A stretch of DNA of 26,766 nucleotides from Chondrus crispus (taxonomy: Eukaryota > Rhodophyta > Florideophyceae > Gigartinales > Gigartinaceae). Numbering within the stretch: position 1 is the stretch's first letter; every line of letters starts with the position of its first letter. Positions 1-8,900 of the stretch are shown in pieces. Both the position numbers and the translations under genes were made by a program. The notes beneath the pieces are model-generated. The model searched no databases, was not told where the DNA came from, and worked only from the letters and a program-made list of their open reading frames with translations. The stretch covers positions 282,619 through 309,384 of the forward strand of contig NW_005179159.1 of NCBI RefSeq assembly GCF_000350225.1, written 5' to 3'.

Positions 1-1
1 T

Positions 2-535
2 ATCCCCGTCGATGACCCCGGCGATCGCCACCGCATGCTCCTGCGCGGCGAGGTCCTCGTCGTCGGCCTCATCACCTTCGTGTCCCTCTCCGTGCACAAC
101 CTGCTCGAGGGCATGTCCATTCTGTTTGCGGTGCACGAGGGCTTAGAGAGCGGCGTGCGTCTGGCCGCGGCGATATCGTTGGAGAACATCCCCGAGGGGC
201 TTTGCATCGCCCTGCCCATCTACTTTGCCACGCGCAGTAAGTCTATCGCCATCCGCCTCGCCCTCTTCTCGGGCATGCTCGAGCCGCTCGGCGTCCTCCT
301 GCCCGGGCTGTTCTTTGAGCAGTACATGACGCAGACGTCGATCAGCAGTGTGCTCGCGATCATAGCCGGCATCTTGGTGTTCGTCGCCTTGGCTGAGATG
401 CTGCCCCTGGCGGTTAAGACGGCCGGCGTAAGGACGATGCCGTCGCTTTCCGTGTGGATGGGGTGCGGTGTGCTCAGCGCTACGCTGTTTCAACCGCTGC
501 TTATGTATCATGCACGGGTTGGATTGGTGGAATGA
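2..535 (+). CDS. ZIP-family (SLC39/ZupT-like) metal ion transporter, 3' part
   Basis: This is the C-terminal part of a ZIP transporter, which moves Zn2+ or related divalent metals into the cytosol. The frame is open to the left edge, so the first ATG seen (35) is probably internal; about 177 residues are visible. From that ATG, two ZIP signature helices appear: HNLLEG near residue 22 (TM4, usually HNxPEG) and ENIPEG near residue 51 (TM5). Their His/Asn/Glu residues line the metal site in this family. Three further hydrophobic helices follow (about 74-92, 102-121 and 135-155), and the protein ends soon after the last helix, as ZIPs do. The short spacing and ENIPEGL resemble the ZupT/GufA subfamily. 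In TM5 the usual first His is Asn-like, so the metal preference cannot be read from the sequence. An AATAAA at 678-683 could serve as its poly(A) signal, but this is weak. Confidence 0.85.
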   Translation: MPVDDPGDRHRMLLRGEVLVVGLITFVSLSVHNLLEGMSILFAVHEGLESGVRLAAAISLENIPEGLCIALPIYFATRSKSIAIRLALFSGMLEPLGVLLPGLFFEQYMTQTSISSVLAIIAGILVFVALAEMLPLAVKTAGVRTMPSLSVWMGCGVLSATLFQPLLMYHARVGLVE

Positions 536-2568
536 GATGCCGAGAATGTGGAACGGGAGTGCCGGGAGGACGCCTGTTCATTATTTTTCGGTGCTGCCAG
601 CTTACCATAATATCACTTGTAATAACCCTGATAATGAATGATAGTCTCAAATAATTGTAGACCACGACAGAGCGGTGAATAAAGGATAAATATAAAGAAC
701 TGTTGAACAGCTCCTTTGAAAGATATAGTTCTTTCGTTCCCACGATGAAACAACACGCCACCATGATAACCATAATCAAGGATATCCGAATGTTGATTTG
801 ATGTCAATATAGGCAGCTTCACACTCTCTCGAATGCATACCATTGTATGGGCATTGTTCAAAACGAAAGAGGGGGGCATCTGCAGGCATCTGCAGGCGTC
901 CCCATCGCTGTACAGACAAACACGGATGTTTTCCTGAACGGTTGCAAACAAGAGGAACAGTGATTGCTCAGAGAGTTGGGCGGGGTGCCCCGAAGTAGTG
1001 CTTCCTCCAGCAATGTGAGATGACAAAAATTGTCTTTTTTTTTTTTTTTTTTTTTCTTCGAGCGCCGTGACAAATTGTGGTTCTAGGGGCGGGAGGATGA
1101 AGACGCAATTCGCCTTCGTCGGCGATGTGACCGTATGATGGCTGGCGTCCTAATTGATGATGGGCGTTGACCGCACCAGCTAGCCTTCGGTACCATGAGC
1201 GGAAGAGAAGATGCAGGCAGCGATTTGCAGCGCAAACGGGGTGAGTCGTGCTGTGATTGCCGCCGCCACGTATCGGATGCAGCACCACCCACGCACCGCC
1301 CCGGCGACCGCCTGGGCCCCGAGCGTTGAGCTTTAGCTCAACCTTTTAAAGTTTACGCCGGCGACGCGTGGAGCCGCGACAGCTCCGTGGTCTTTGCCCT
1401 GTCTCGCGACCTAACCCTAATTCCACGTCATCCGATGACGTGGACACTTGATGCTGTAAAGTTTTTTTACAAATCGGGTGCTGCACCGGCCGTAGCGGCC
1501 CTCCTATTGACCTTCTCCAACCCGCTGCACTTCCCGCTCGCGGCCAACGCCCGCTCCATCGCCCGCTCCATCTCGCCCGACTGGTTCTCCCTGCCACCCT
1601 TTTCTTTTGGTCGCGAGTTCAATTCTTCATGAATACTAATATTTTTGAATAATGTATTAAACAATGTTTTAAATAGTTTGCAGATTCACGCAATTTTAAT
1701 TTTTGGCAGTGGCCCGCTGGTATAGGGCGTATGAGCTGTTACCCGCTGCATGTTACCCGTGCTCACGGATCACAGCATCCAGCTTGGTGGAGTGCCCCGA
1801 TCCATTGAACATTTTCACGACAGCTTTCAGTCCGACGGCGCAGGACGTTTAATGATTAGCGTGGCTCACAAGATCTCCTTGCGACGCCCTGCACCCATGC
1901 AAGTCATTGTCGACTACTCCGGCGATAGAAGGATAGTTCTTTACTGCAGGCGCATATGCACGTGATTGCGGACATAGACTCCAATTTTGGAGGCACTTCA
2001 ATTGCAGGCTGCAGCTTGAGTGTGCTTTACGCTGCCATTGGCCCCTAGTGATGAATGCCGATGACACAGGCCACGAACGCTATTTGGTCGGTCTACAGAG
2101 GACAAGAAATATTAAAGCAGGGTTACGCTACGGCTAGCTTCACATCATTTCCAGCCCGATTTCAACCCTTGTCCGGACAGTGTACAAATACAAAGCGGGC
2201 CACAAAAGGGGCCTCATGCATACAACTTTTTCGACTCTAACCTTGACTCATCCCAATGCCAGCGAAAGACTGACTGGATGGCAGTAGTTGTTCAAGGCAG
2301 ACGTAACGAAAGTGGCGGAGCTTTCATGGCCAGTTTCCGTTGGAGATATTTGGAAATGCACTGATAGCAGTCTGCTACTGTATTAATAAACTGTATTCGC
2401 ACAGCACTAGAGCATGGGCGCGATATGGACGAGATCCTACACATGATAAAATTTGTGACGCCGTCCGCGCGATGACAAATCTTGGAGGGGATGGCCAGAC
2501 ACATCCTACACTACAGATTTAGCTTTCTCCTGCGATGGTTTCCTGTTGTTGCCGTTTTCCCCTTCGTT
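536..2568. other. Intergenic region without a convincing gene
   Basis: Only short overlapping reading frames occur here, none with a recognisable domain. Visible structures are small: a duplicated GGCATCTGCA at 875-894, a run of 21 T at 1035-1055 flanked by similar TGACAA..ATTGT words, and a 7-bp hairpin GTTGAGC-TTTA-GCTCAAC at 1325-1342. One frame (858-1073, minus) owes its Lys run to the poly-T tract and is not credible. The stretch may contain decayed repeats. Confidence 0.5.
1035..1055. repeat. T21 homopolymer flanked by similar short words
   Basis: An uninterrupted run of 21 T (A21 on the minus strand). It is flanked by TGACAAAAATTGTC on the left (1021-1034) and TGACAAATTGTGG on the right (about 1072-1084). 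This could be the poly(A) tail and target duplication of a tiny retroposed fragment read on the minus strand, or simple slippage. Confidence 0.6.
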
Positions 2569-2630
2569 ACAGGCTGCATGGAATGCTGACATCTGACATC
2601 AGCACAGGCTGCATAGAATGCTGACATCAG
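2569..2630 (+). repeat. Two-copy tandem repeat containing TGACATCAG
   Basis: A unit beginning ACAGGCTGCAT(G/A)GAATGCTGACATC occurs at 2569 and again at 2604 (35-bp offset). Each copy leads into TGACATCAG (2594-2602 and 2622-2630). The same TGACATCA word is clustered on the other side of the pogo element at 5175-5243, so both may derive from one older repeat that the pogo element split. Confidence 0.75.
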
Positions 2631-2706
2631 CGCGGCGAGGAATGTCAGCGGCGTTATGTGCAAAAACTAGAGAAAATTTTGGATGGCTGTCTTGCCTGGT
2701 TTCGTA

Positions 2707-2732
2707 CAGCGGGGGCGTCTAAATTCCGGACA
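2707..2732 (+). repeat. Left TIR of the pogo element
   Basis: It begins CAGCGGGGGCGTCTAAATTC and ends CGGACA. It matches the reverse complement of 5029-5054 at 25 of 26 positions; the difference is C at 2710. It starts CAG directly after the TA target, as pogo ends usually do. Confidence 0.95.
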
Positions 2733-3205
2733 AAATCGACGAAAGAAAAAACTAAATATAGAAAAAGCTGCGCCTGTAATCTGAAGCTTTGCATGCAGAT
2801 CCAGACGCGTGCCAGCGTGATTCTGGCCAAGAAATGGCTGAATTTGGGCAATAGACGAAAAATCTGTGACAGTGCGCCTTGACAGGATCGAGAGGCTCTA
2901 TTTTCGGGAAAACCGCTGCCAAATACCGGACAAAAGAGGAGCGCAAAGCTACAGATTTATGCGGTATCTGATGGCTACGCAAACGCTCATGACGACAACG
3001 GCGGCAACGGCGGAGCAGGAATGTCAAGGCCGCGGACCTTCTTGAGGGTCCGCATCCTAGCCGTTTTGCATCGCTCTGTCAATGAGCGACGAGGGATGGC
3101 AAGCCAAGCTTCCAGAGACATATTGTTGAGTCGCGCGCGTCGCATGTTCTTTTTCAGATCTCTTTGCTTTCCCTCTTTGTCCTTTGCGATTTTCTTCGCC
3201 TTAAT

Positions 3206-4708
3206 CTAAGCGTCTTTGGCCCACTTCTTCCGTTTTTCTTCAAGCTTTTTCTCCAGGTGTGCATCTTCTTGACTGCCCACTAGCTCCATGGCTTTGACGC
3301 CGGTGATCACAAGCCCTCGTCCGGTCGCAATCCATCCACGATGGAGGTATGCGGGCTGCAGCTCCATACCTTCCCTGGCATTCTGCCGCTTCTGGATGAG
3401 AAATGCAGAAAGTTGATCAACTGACAACACTCGTTTGTCGTTCCCAGACGGTAGGGGACGCTTCAGAAGCACAGTAGGATTGCACGGCCAGATACCCGTG
3501 TGTTTGAATGCTGATTTGATGTTGTCAGGGGAGAAAGCCTTGTAGTAGGCCTGAGTGAGGAAACGAGCGAGATCAAATTGATTGTATTCCATCGTCTCGT
3601 CAGTGCGCGCAACAGCATACATACTCTCGTCGAGGTAATACTTGAACGGAAAAAAGATACCGACGTCCAGTGGCTGTGTTGTACCACTTGTATGAGCTGG
3701 TAAACAATATGCGACAACGTTGCCCTTCTCCAGGGTGCTGATGACTTTGTAGCCTAGATGACTACGGTATCCATCGTAAATGAGCAACACCTTGCGGTCG
3801 TTGACTGTCAAGTCTACGACACTTTCCACAAATTCCTTGGCGTAGCTCAGCATATTATGCTTATCACAACCTGCAATATCTTGACGCAGAGTAATGAGAG
3901 TATGGCGTGGAAGGCAGTCTGTCATTGTGAGGGTTTTCGGTCCCCCATCATGTACCTGGATTGTTTTCGTGCGGAGGGCCGTCCCTTTTGAAACGACCAT
4001 CAGAGGACCGGGAGTCCCTGCTGCGCAGACAGAGGCCATCATTGTCATTCTGTCGCAGTTCCTCAAGATAGGACCCGCTTGCTGAGCACGCATACCAGAC
4101 CGCGTGTAAGTGCCTTTTCTCGTAGTGCCGGTTGCATCTTTGCCTGCTGTGATTCCCTTTTCGTCCATATTAAAGATGCGCTGTGCATCGAAGTTATACA
4201 CTCTCATGAGTTTCTCCAAAGCCAGGCCAGTAGTGGTCATGTTCTCGCCATTCACCGCCTGCATACGAATCGCTTCTTGCCTGCTTGCTCTACCGAAACG
4301 CAGTGACTCACTGTGGCGATTCTCAAATCCTTTCAACCATTCTCTACCGGGCCGTCCGTTGACAAAGCGTAGCTTGGCACGCCGTTTTTCTGACATTCTC
4401 CTCACCAACTCTTCGACGGCTTCTTGAAGGTCAGTGCGCGTCAATGGATGACCAGCATCTCCATGCCCTTGGAGTAAGGAAACAAGAGTCTTCTCTTCTT
4501 GCTCACTCAAGTCCGGCTGCGGTCCGACTGGTTTAGAGGTGGTGGAGGAGTGTGCCTTCGACTTTTTAATGCGGTCTTGGAGCGTCGACTTTGGAATGTG
4601 TGCCTTAATGGCAGCTTCGCGGACAGTGGATGTGCCATCGATGCACGACTGAAGGGCTTGGGCCTCGCGCGTGGCCCTCCTCGAGCCCGCACGAGACGCT
4701 TTCGTCAT
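3206..4708 (-). CDS. Pogo/Jerky-type transposase (HTH + DDE_1)
   Basis: This 500-residue transposase should bind the element's TIRs and cut and join DNA. The start is the first ATG in the frame (4708); the frame continues upstream without another ATG. Residues about 10-50 form a psq-like helix-turn-helix (STVREAAIKAHIPKSTLQDR). A CENP-B/pogo-like segment follows with the signature NGRPGREWLKGFENRH near 117-132. The catalytic core shows NMDEKG (D182), LLIYDGYRSHL (D312) and PAHTSGTTQPLDVG (D348), giving a DD35D triad, then the family tail FKHTGIWPCNP near 401. The C-terminus is Lys/Glu-rich and predicted to be helical. No stop or frameshift interrupts it. It is the only gene of its element, and a hairpin lies directly upstream of the ATG. 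It could be a domesticated relative, but the intact TIRs and TA duplication argue for an ordinary mobile copy. Confidence 0.93.
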   Translation of the reverse strand: MTKASRAGSRRATREAQALQSCIDGTSTVREAAIKAHIPKSTLQDRIKKSKAHSSTTSKPVGPQPDLSEQEEKTLVSLLQGHGDAGHPLTRTDLQEAVEELVRRMSEKRRAKLRFVNGRPGREWLKGFENRHSESLRFGRASRQEAIRMQAVNGENMTTTGLALEKLMRVYNFDAQRIFNMDEKGITAGKDATGTTRKGTYTRSGMRAQQAGPILRNCDRMTMMASVCAAGTPGPLMVVSKGTALRTKTIQVHDGGPKTLTMTDCLPRHTLITLRQDIAGCDKHNMLSYAKEFVESVVDLTVNDRKVLLIYDGYRSHLGYKVISTLEKGNVVAYCLPAHTSGTTQPLDVGIFFPFKYYLDESMYAVARTDETMEYNQFDLARFLTQAYYKAFSPDNIKSAFKHTGIWPCNPTVLLKRPLPSGNDKRVLSVDQLSAFLIQKRQNAREGMELQPAYLHRGWIATGRGLVITGVKAMELVGSQEDAHLEKKLEEKRKKWAKDA

Positions 4709-4714
4709 TGCAAC

Positions 4715-4783
4715 GGTCGGAGCCTGCGGTTGCAGATGTTGACGTGCATTCAACACTGCACGCGTTGACCGCAGGCTCCGACC
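4715..4783. repeat. 16-bp inverted repeat just upstream of the pogo transposase start
   Basis: GGTCGGAGCCTGCGGT (4715-4730) and its exact reverse complement (4768-4783) are separated by 37 bp. The structure ends 7 bp before the ATG at 4708 (minus strand). If transcribed it would place a strong stem in the 5' leader of the transposase mRNA. Confidence 0.9.
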
Positions 4784-5028
4784 TCTCAGAAATTTTTGCA
4801 CGCCCTCAAGCCCCGAACGGAAGGTTTGGCGGGAAAAAAACGCTGCACGGGGGTATTGAAATGCGAAAAAGATCACGGTGCTATCCGCTTCCCGCTATGA
4901 TAAAGGACTGAGCGAGAAGGAGGCAAGAATTGCACACGAGAAGCAAGAATCCGCAACCCTGGAGGACTTAGATCGTAAAATGTGAATAAATTTGGCAGAT
5001 TTTGCTCTTGTCCGAGATTATGCCGACA

Positions 5029-5054
5029 TGTCCGGAATTTAGACGCCCCCCCTG
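5029..5054 (-). repeat. Right TIR of the pogo element
   Basis: The reverse complement begins CAGGGGGGGCGTCTAAATTC and pairs with 2707-2732 with one mismatch. It is followed by the TA duplication at 5055-5056. Confidence 0.95.
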
Positions 5055-5094
5055 TACGAATATCTTCACGTCATGTACAGTGGCTCGCCGTCCA

Positions 5095-5140
5095 GCTCAG
5101 CTCTAGTTTACAGTAAAGTTTCTACTGTCAAGAGCTGAGC
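5095..5140. repeat. Imperfect palindrome (fold-back)
   Basis: GCTCAGCTCT (5095-5104) is the exact reverse complement of 5131-5140, and inside it ACAGTA pairs with TACTGT. The two nested stems make one 46-bp hairpin. It lies 41 bp outside the right end of the pogo element. No gene is attached. Confidence 0.8.
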
Positions 5141-5186
5141 GGGATCCGAACCTTACAGCTGCTCTCACAAAAGTTGATGTCATGTG

Positions 5187-5250
5187 GAGCTGTTGATGTT
5201 GACATCAGTTGCTGACATCACAACTGTCAACAGTTGACATCAGCAGCTCC
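5187..5250. repeat. Fold-back with repeated TGACATCA words
   Basis: GGAGCTGTTGATGT (5187-5200) pairs with ACATCAGCAGCTCC (5237-5250) apart from one position. Inside, CAGTTG pairs with CAACTG and TGACA with TGTCA. The word TGACATCA or its complement occurs four times between 5175 and 5243. It could be the remnant of a small fold-back element, or a cluster of bZIP-type sites; neither is shown. Confidence 0.65.
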
Positions 5251-5605
5251 TTGCTCTGCACCAAGTGTATCGCTCGAATTTCAATAAAACCGCGCCGCTT
5301 CTACGTACAGCATGATACGTCTGTCCCGTACTTTGGGCACAATTGGGCACAATTTAGAGAATGTTTTTAAAAACGGGTTCTTTTGTCATGCTTCTGTTTC
5401 GGATGCAATGTAGAATACGAACAAGCGTGTGTTCTGCTTTTTTTACCGCATTACAGGGCTTAATTTCGGGTTAAAATTGGGTTACAAAAGGTGTTTTCCT
5501 GTTAAAACTTTCACTTTTTTCTCAAAAATGGGGGATTAGGGGATTATTATGGTGCCAGCTACAGCAGGGCCAGCACTGCTGTTATGATGGCGGAAACCAC
5601 CATAT
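5251..5605. other. AT-richer spacer between pogo and piggyBac-like elements
   Basis: There is no open frame of useful length. Visible features are a short duplication TTGGGCACAATT/TTGGGCACAATTT around 5334-5356 and several T-rich tracts. The stretch ends in ATAT, the left target copy of the piggyBac-like element. Confidence 0.4.
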
Positions 5606-5635
5606 CCCTAATGCCAGATTTTAATGTGCGAAAAA
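5606..5635 (+). repeat. Left TIR of the piggyBac-like element
   Basis: CCCTAATGCCAGATTTTAAT then GTGCGAAAAA. It aligns with the reverse complement of 14307-14336 (CCCTAATGCCTGTTATGTGC then GAAAATCGCA) with a 4-bp gap. The leading CCCT is typical of piggyBac ends. Confidence 0.85.
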
Positions 5636-5826
5636 CCGAACATTAACTTTGACGGCCCATAACTAAGTGACCATGAAAGAACCTAGAAAAATGAGAACAT
5701 AGAGCCATTGTGAACGTGTAGCTGCTTTCCTCTACTACTTTTGGGGGCGGTAACGTAAATAGCCCCGGAGAGACAGAACGTCAAAGTCGAGGTCTAGGAG
5801 GTGGGTTAGGCAACCTAAAAAGGGTC

Positions 5827-5850
5827 TTATGTGCGAAACAACGCACATAA
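5827..5850. repeat. TTATGTGCG palindrome, subterminal site of the piggyBac-like element
   Basis: TTATGTGCG (5827-5835) and its perfect complement CGCACATAA (5842-5850) are separated by AAACAA. Further copies are at 5913-5921, 9937-9945 (inverted) and 14316-14324 (inverted, inside the right TIR), with TTAATGTGCG in the left TIR. They are plausible transposase-binding sites. Confidence 0.8.
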
Positions 5851-5912
5851 CTGGGCCCTGTTTACTCAAAGGGCTGGCTTTGTGACACCTTCCCTAATTT
5901 GTTAACACGCTC

Positions 5913-8900
5913 TTATGTGCGCTTCCTTCTTTTGGATTTTTGCTCCGAGGTTCTCTCTGCTTGTTCGGAAATTCCGCGAGTTGATGCCAGTCTAGTACTA
6001 GACCGTGTAGTTCGGGATGGCGGAACACTTTCCGCTTCCTGCATCCTTGCCTGAGGGGTGATTTCTTCTTCATTGTTGACAAATTCTTCCTCGCCACTAT
6101 CCTGTCCTTCAATAAAACTTTCGTGGATTGAACCGCTTCCTTGATTAGCTGAAGAACTCTCCGCCTCGCTATTCCCCTGCCTGCTACGTGATGAAGTTCT
6201 TGCTGGAATCCTTCGCACCTCTAAGTGCTTCGAGCTGTGCCAAATTTGCAAACAGCTTTTCCTGAACCCTCGTAGTACTCTCAGACAGAGATGTACAGAG
6301 CAGATGTCACATCTGAAAGTGGTACGATGGCCCTGATATCCCGTGGTGTGCTGACCACATAAAGCACAATACTGTAGCAATCCCTGTCCAACATGGTGTC
6401 CCCACACTAAAAGACGCACCGCAATGCCATCGGTAGAATTAAAAAACGCGAGCCTGTTGCGCTTTTTAGAATGTGCCAGGCTTATAAGCCTTTTAGATTC
6501 CTGTGTGCTTGTCTCTTGTCTCGTTTCCGTCCCATTATCAGTTCCAGCTTGCAACTGGATACTCGCTGCATAGCTGAGCATTTCTTGGGCGACGTCAATC
6601 ATGAAATCACCAGTAGCCTGAACTTTGTTCAGTAAGTTGCGGTATTTCTCAATAGACTTGAACTTCGCATCAGACTCCAGTAGATCCTGCCTTTGAAACA
6701 TTCGCCAAGCGACAAAAGCGTTCACCGCAATCGATTTTATGATTTGCGAAACGATTTTCTGCTCCCACTTAAACTGAGATGTTGAACTGCGCATGATGGC
6801 GCGTTGCTGGGTCGCTCCGTCTACTCCCGCTTTGGTTTTAGAATAAAAGCTCTGTGCAGCGTGCTTAAACAACTTCAATGGTATGAAACAGCCATTTGTC
6901 TGGACGTGGTTGTCAATGATTTGCCAAAACTTTCGTCTCGTCTGTAGCGTCAGCTGGTCTGCCACTTGTACGAAAGGAGGTGCTTGCGTGTCATTGCTGA
7001 AAGCCCATTCAACCAGAGGCTTAGCGAGAGCAATAATTGACCTTTGAAAGAGGCCACGTGCTGTCCAAGGTATTCTTATGATTACAACATAGAGCACTCC
7101 CGTTTCACCAGCAGCGACGCAAATGCAAAACTCCACATCTAGAACCAGAGATTGGTGAATTATTTGTCCCATGTGTGCACGCGGGATGTACTTCTTAAAC
7201 GTGTCGTCACCAACCTTGCACCTGACGATGTCAGGCGACGCCAACTGCACAGCTGCGCCTAAAGTGGTTGCAGCCACCTTTCTCTTGATTTCCACTGTAG
7301 CTAATACGATTTTCTGACCTTCAATCCCCTCTGTAGAGGCAACATCATCCCACTCCTCAAAGGAAGCTATGTCTATAAGAGCGACCCCGTCTGGAGAGCA
7401 TGCTATGTATCGGGCGTCTTTCATGGCGAGCATTCCAACATCAAAAATAGCCTTCACTTCCTCTTTTCCCTCTAGTGCGCTAATAACCGCAGGCTCATTG
7501 ATTGTACCCCGCTTCATGGCTTCAGTTGAGACCTTTGAACTGAACCAACCGTCTTGCAACAAACGAAACCACTCCCCCAATGTCCTTTCATCACCCCCTG
7601 TCACATCCTGCAATCCGAGATTGCTCCTAACCGCCTCGCATGACATCAGCAATTGGCCGGCGTTAGTGCCTGTTAATCTGAATTGTCGCAGCACAAACCA
7701 GTCCGCACAACGCTGCCCCAATGTCAGAACCTCGCACACACCACCTATGTGATCCTCCGCCACCGTTCTCATTTTCTGAGTCGCTTCTTCAGCCTGCTCA
7801 GCACCGGTAAAAAGGGTATTTGACAGTCTGACGTTTGATTTTGGCACAGCGATCCAAGTGTAGAGACTATCCTGCAAAGCCGGTGGCACAGTGTACATGA
7901 AGCGAAGTACCTTGGCGAACTTCGCAGTGCCATGCTCCCGCACAGCCACAGCAGTTGCGTGGCTGTTCCCATTCCGTCTTCCGATACCCGTTATGGACTT
8001 TAAAGCGAAGAAAACTTCCGGACCCATTTCGGGATTGTCATCTACGATGAACTCCTGCCTTCGATCATACGCAGTGACCTCAGCGTTCCGCCACTCTCCA
8101 GAATCCTCTTCCTGTCCATTACTTGGGGCATTGCTGCCCTCTTCTGACAGTGCATTACCAATGAAAGGTGCAGTACGCATGAGAACTGCGGCGGCAGCGT
8201 CTGCGGTGCTGTTCGTGCTGGCCTGTATGTCGGCACCAGAATTCCGGATCATCCCATTTTCGCCATCTAATCCACCTTCGATGGTGGAGTGATCAATCTC
8301 TATCGCTACCTCTTGCTCCAGATCCTCTCGGTACGGAGTGAGATATGACTTTGCCACAAACGGGTGGCATCGCAAGGTGTTATCGGGCATCACGAAAACC
8401 GAACAAAGGCCGAACTCCATCATTATTCTCATAAACGCCTCCTTTCCGTAACCCCGGTCAGCCGTAATGATACACCCCGTCAACGACTCCTTACCTCTGC
8501 CGTCCAAAAGAGTCACCAAGAGCTTTCGTACCGAATCAGACTGCGTCTCCCCCCTCCTTCTGAAACGAAGGGCGAGAATTACGCGAAACAGGGCATCTGC
8601 TACAGCGTCAGCAGAATGTCCTTCCCTGTCTGCCTTTCGAGAGCTTAGCATCTTTACTTGATTGTCCACGGCGCGGGTGCCAAAAAGATCTTCATCCAGA
8701 GTTGCCGTGAAATGTAGAGGAACTAAAAATACGTTTCGAGTTTCCGCAAATGCGATTGCTTCGAACTCCGTCAAGTTCTGCGTTAGATCACGTTGTGCAG
8801 ACCATGTGCTTTGACCCTCAGCACCCCTTCCTGTTGGACGATACGCCAGTATGTTCGACGCAATGTATCGAATGCGATTGAGAGAGGGAGGGATACTGCC

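Larger units (their letters stand above)
2707..5054 (-). mobile_element. Complete pogo-type (Tc1/mariner superfamily) DNA transposon
   Basis: A 2348-bp element bounded by 26-bp terminal inverted repeats that differ at one base. It is flanked by a TA duplication (2705-2706 and 5055-5056), the target typical of pogo/Tc1/mariner. The outer flanks TTCG (2701-2704) and CGAA (5057-5060) join through TA into a perfect 10-bp palindrome, TTCGTACGAA, so the insertion split a symmetrical site. It encodes one transposase (3206-4708, minus). A weaker subterminal inverted repeat lies inside each end: CCAAATACCGGACAAAAG near 2919 and CTCTTGTCCGAGATTATG near 5005. Nearly identical ends and an open transposase suggest a fairly young copy. 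Confidence 0.93.

Noticed and set aside
858..1073. Minus-strand frame with a poly-Lys run
   Set aside because: The Lys run is the translated T21 tract; no domain and no conserved start.
1410..1420. CCTAACCCTAA, telomere-like
   Set aside because: Only about one and a half units; not an array.
1709..1780. Possible tRNA-like fold around GGCCCGCTGGTATAGGGCG
   Set aside because: No T-loop consensus and no cloverleaf could be drawn.
5141..5151. GGATCCGAACC, reverse complement of a tRNA T-arm-like GGTTCGGATCC
   Set aside because: No acceptor, D-arm or anticodon arm at the right spacing; the surrounding stem is a simple palindrome.
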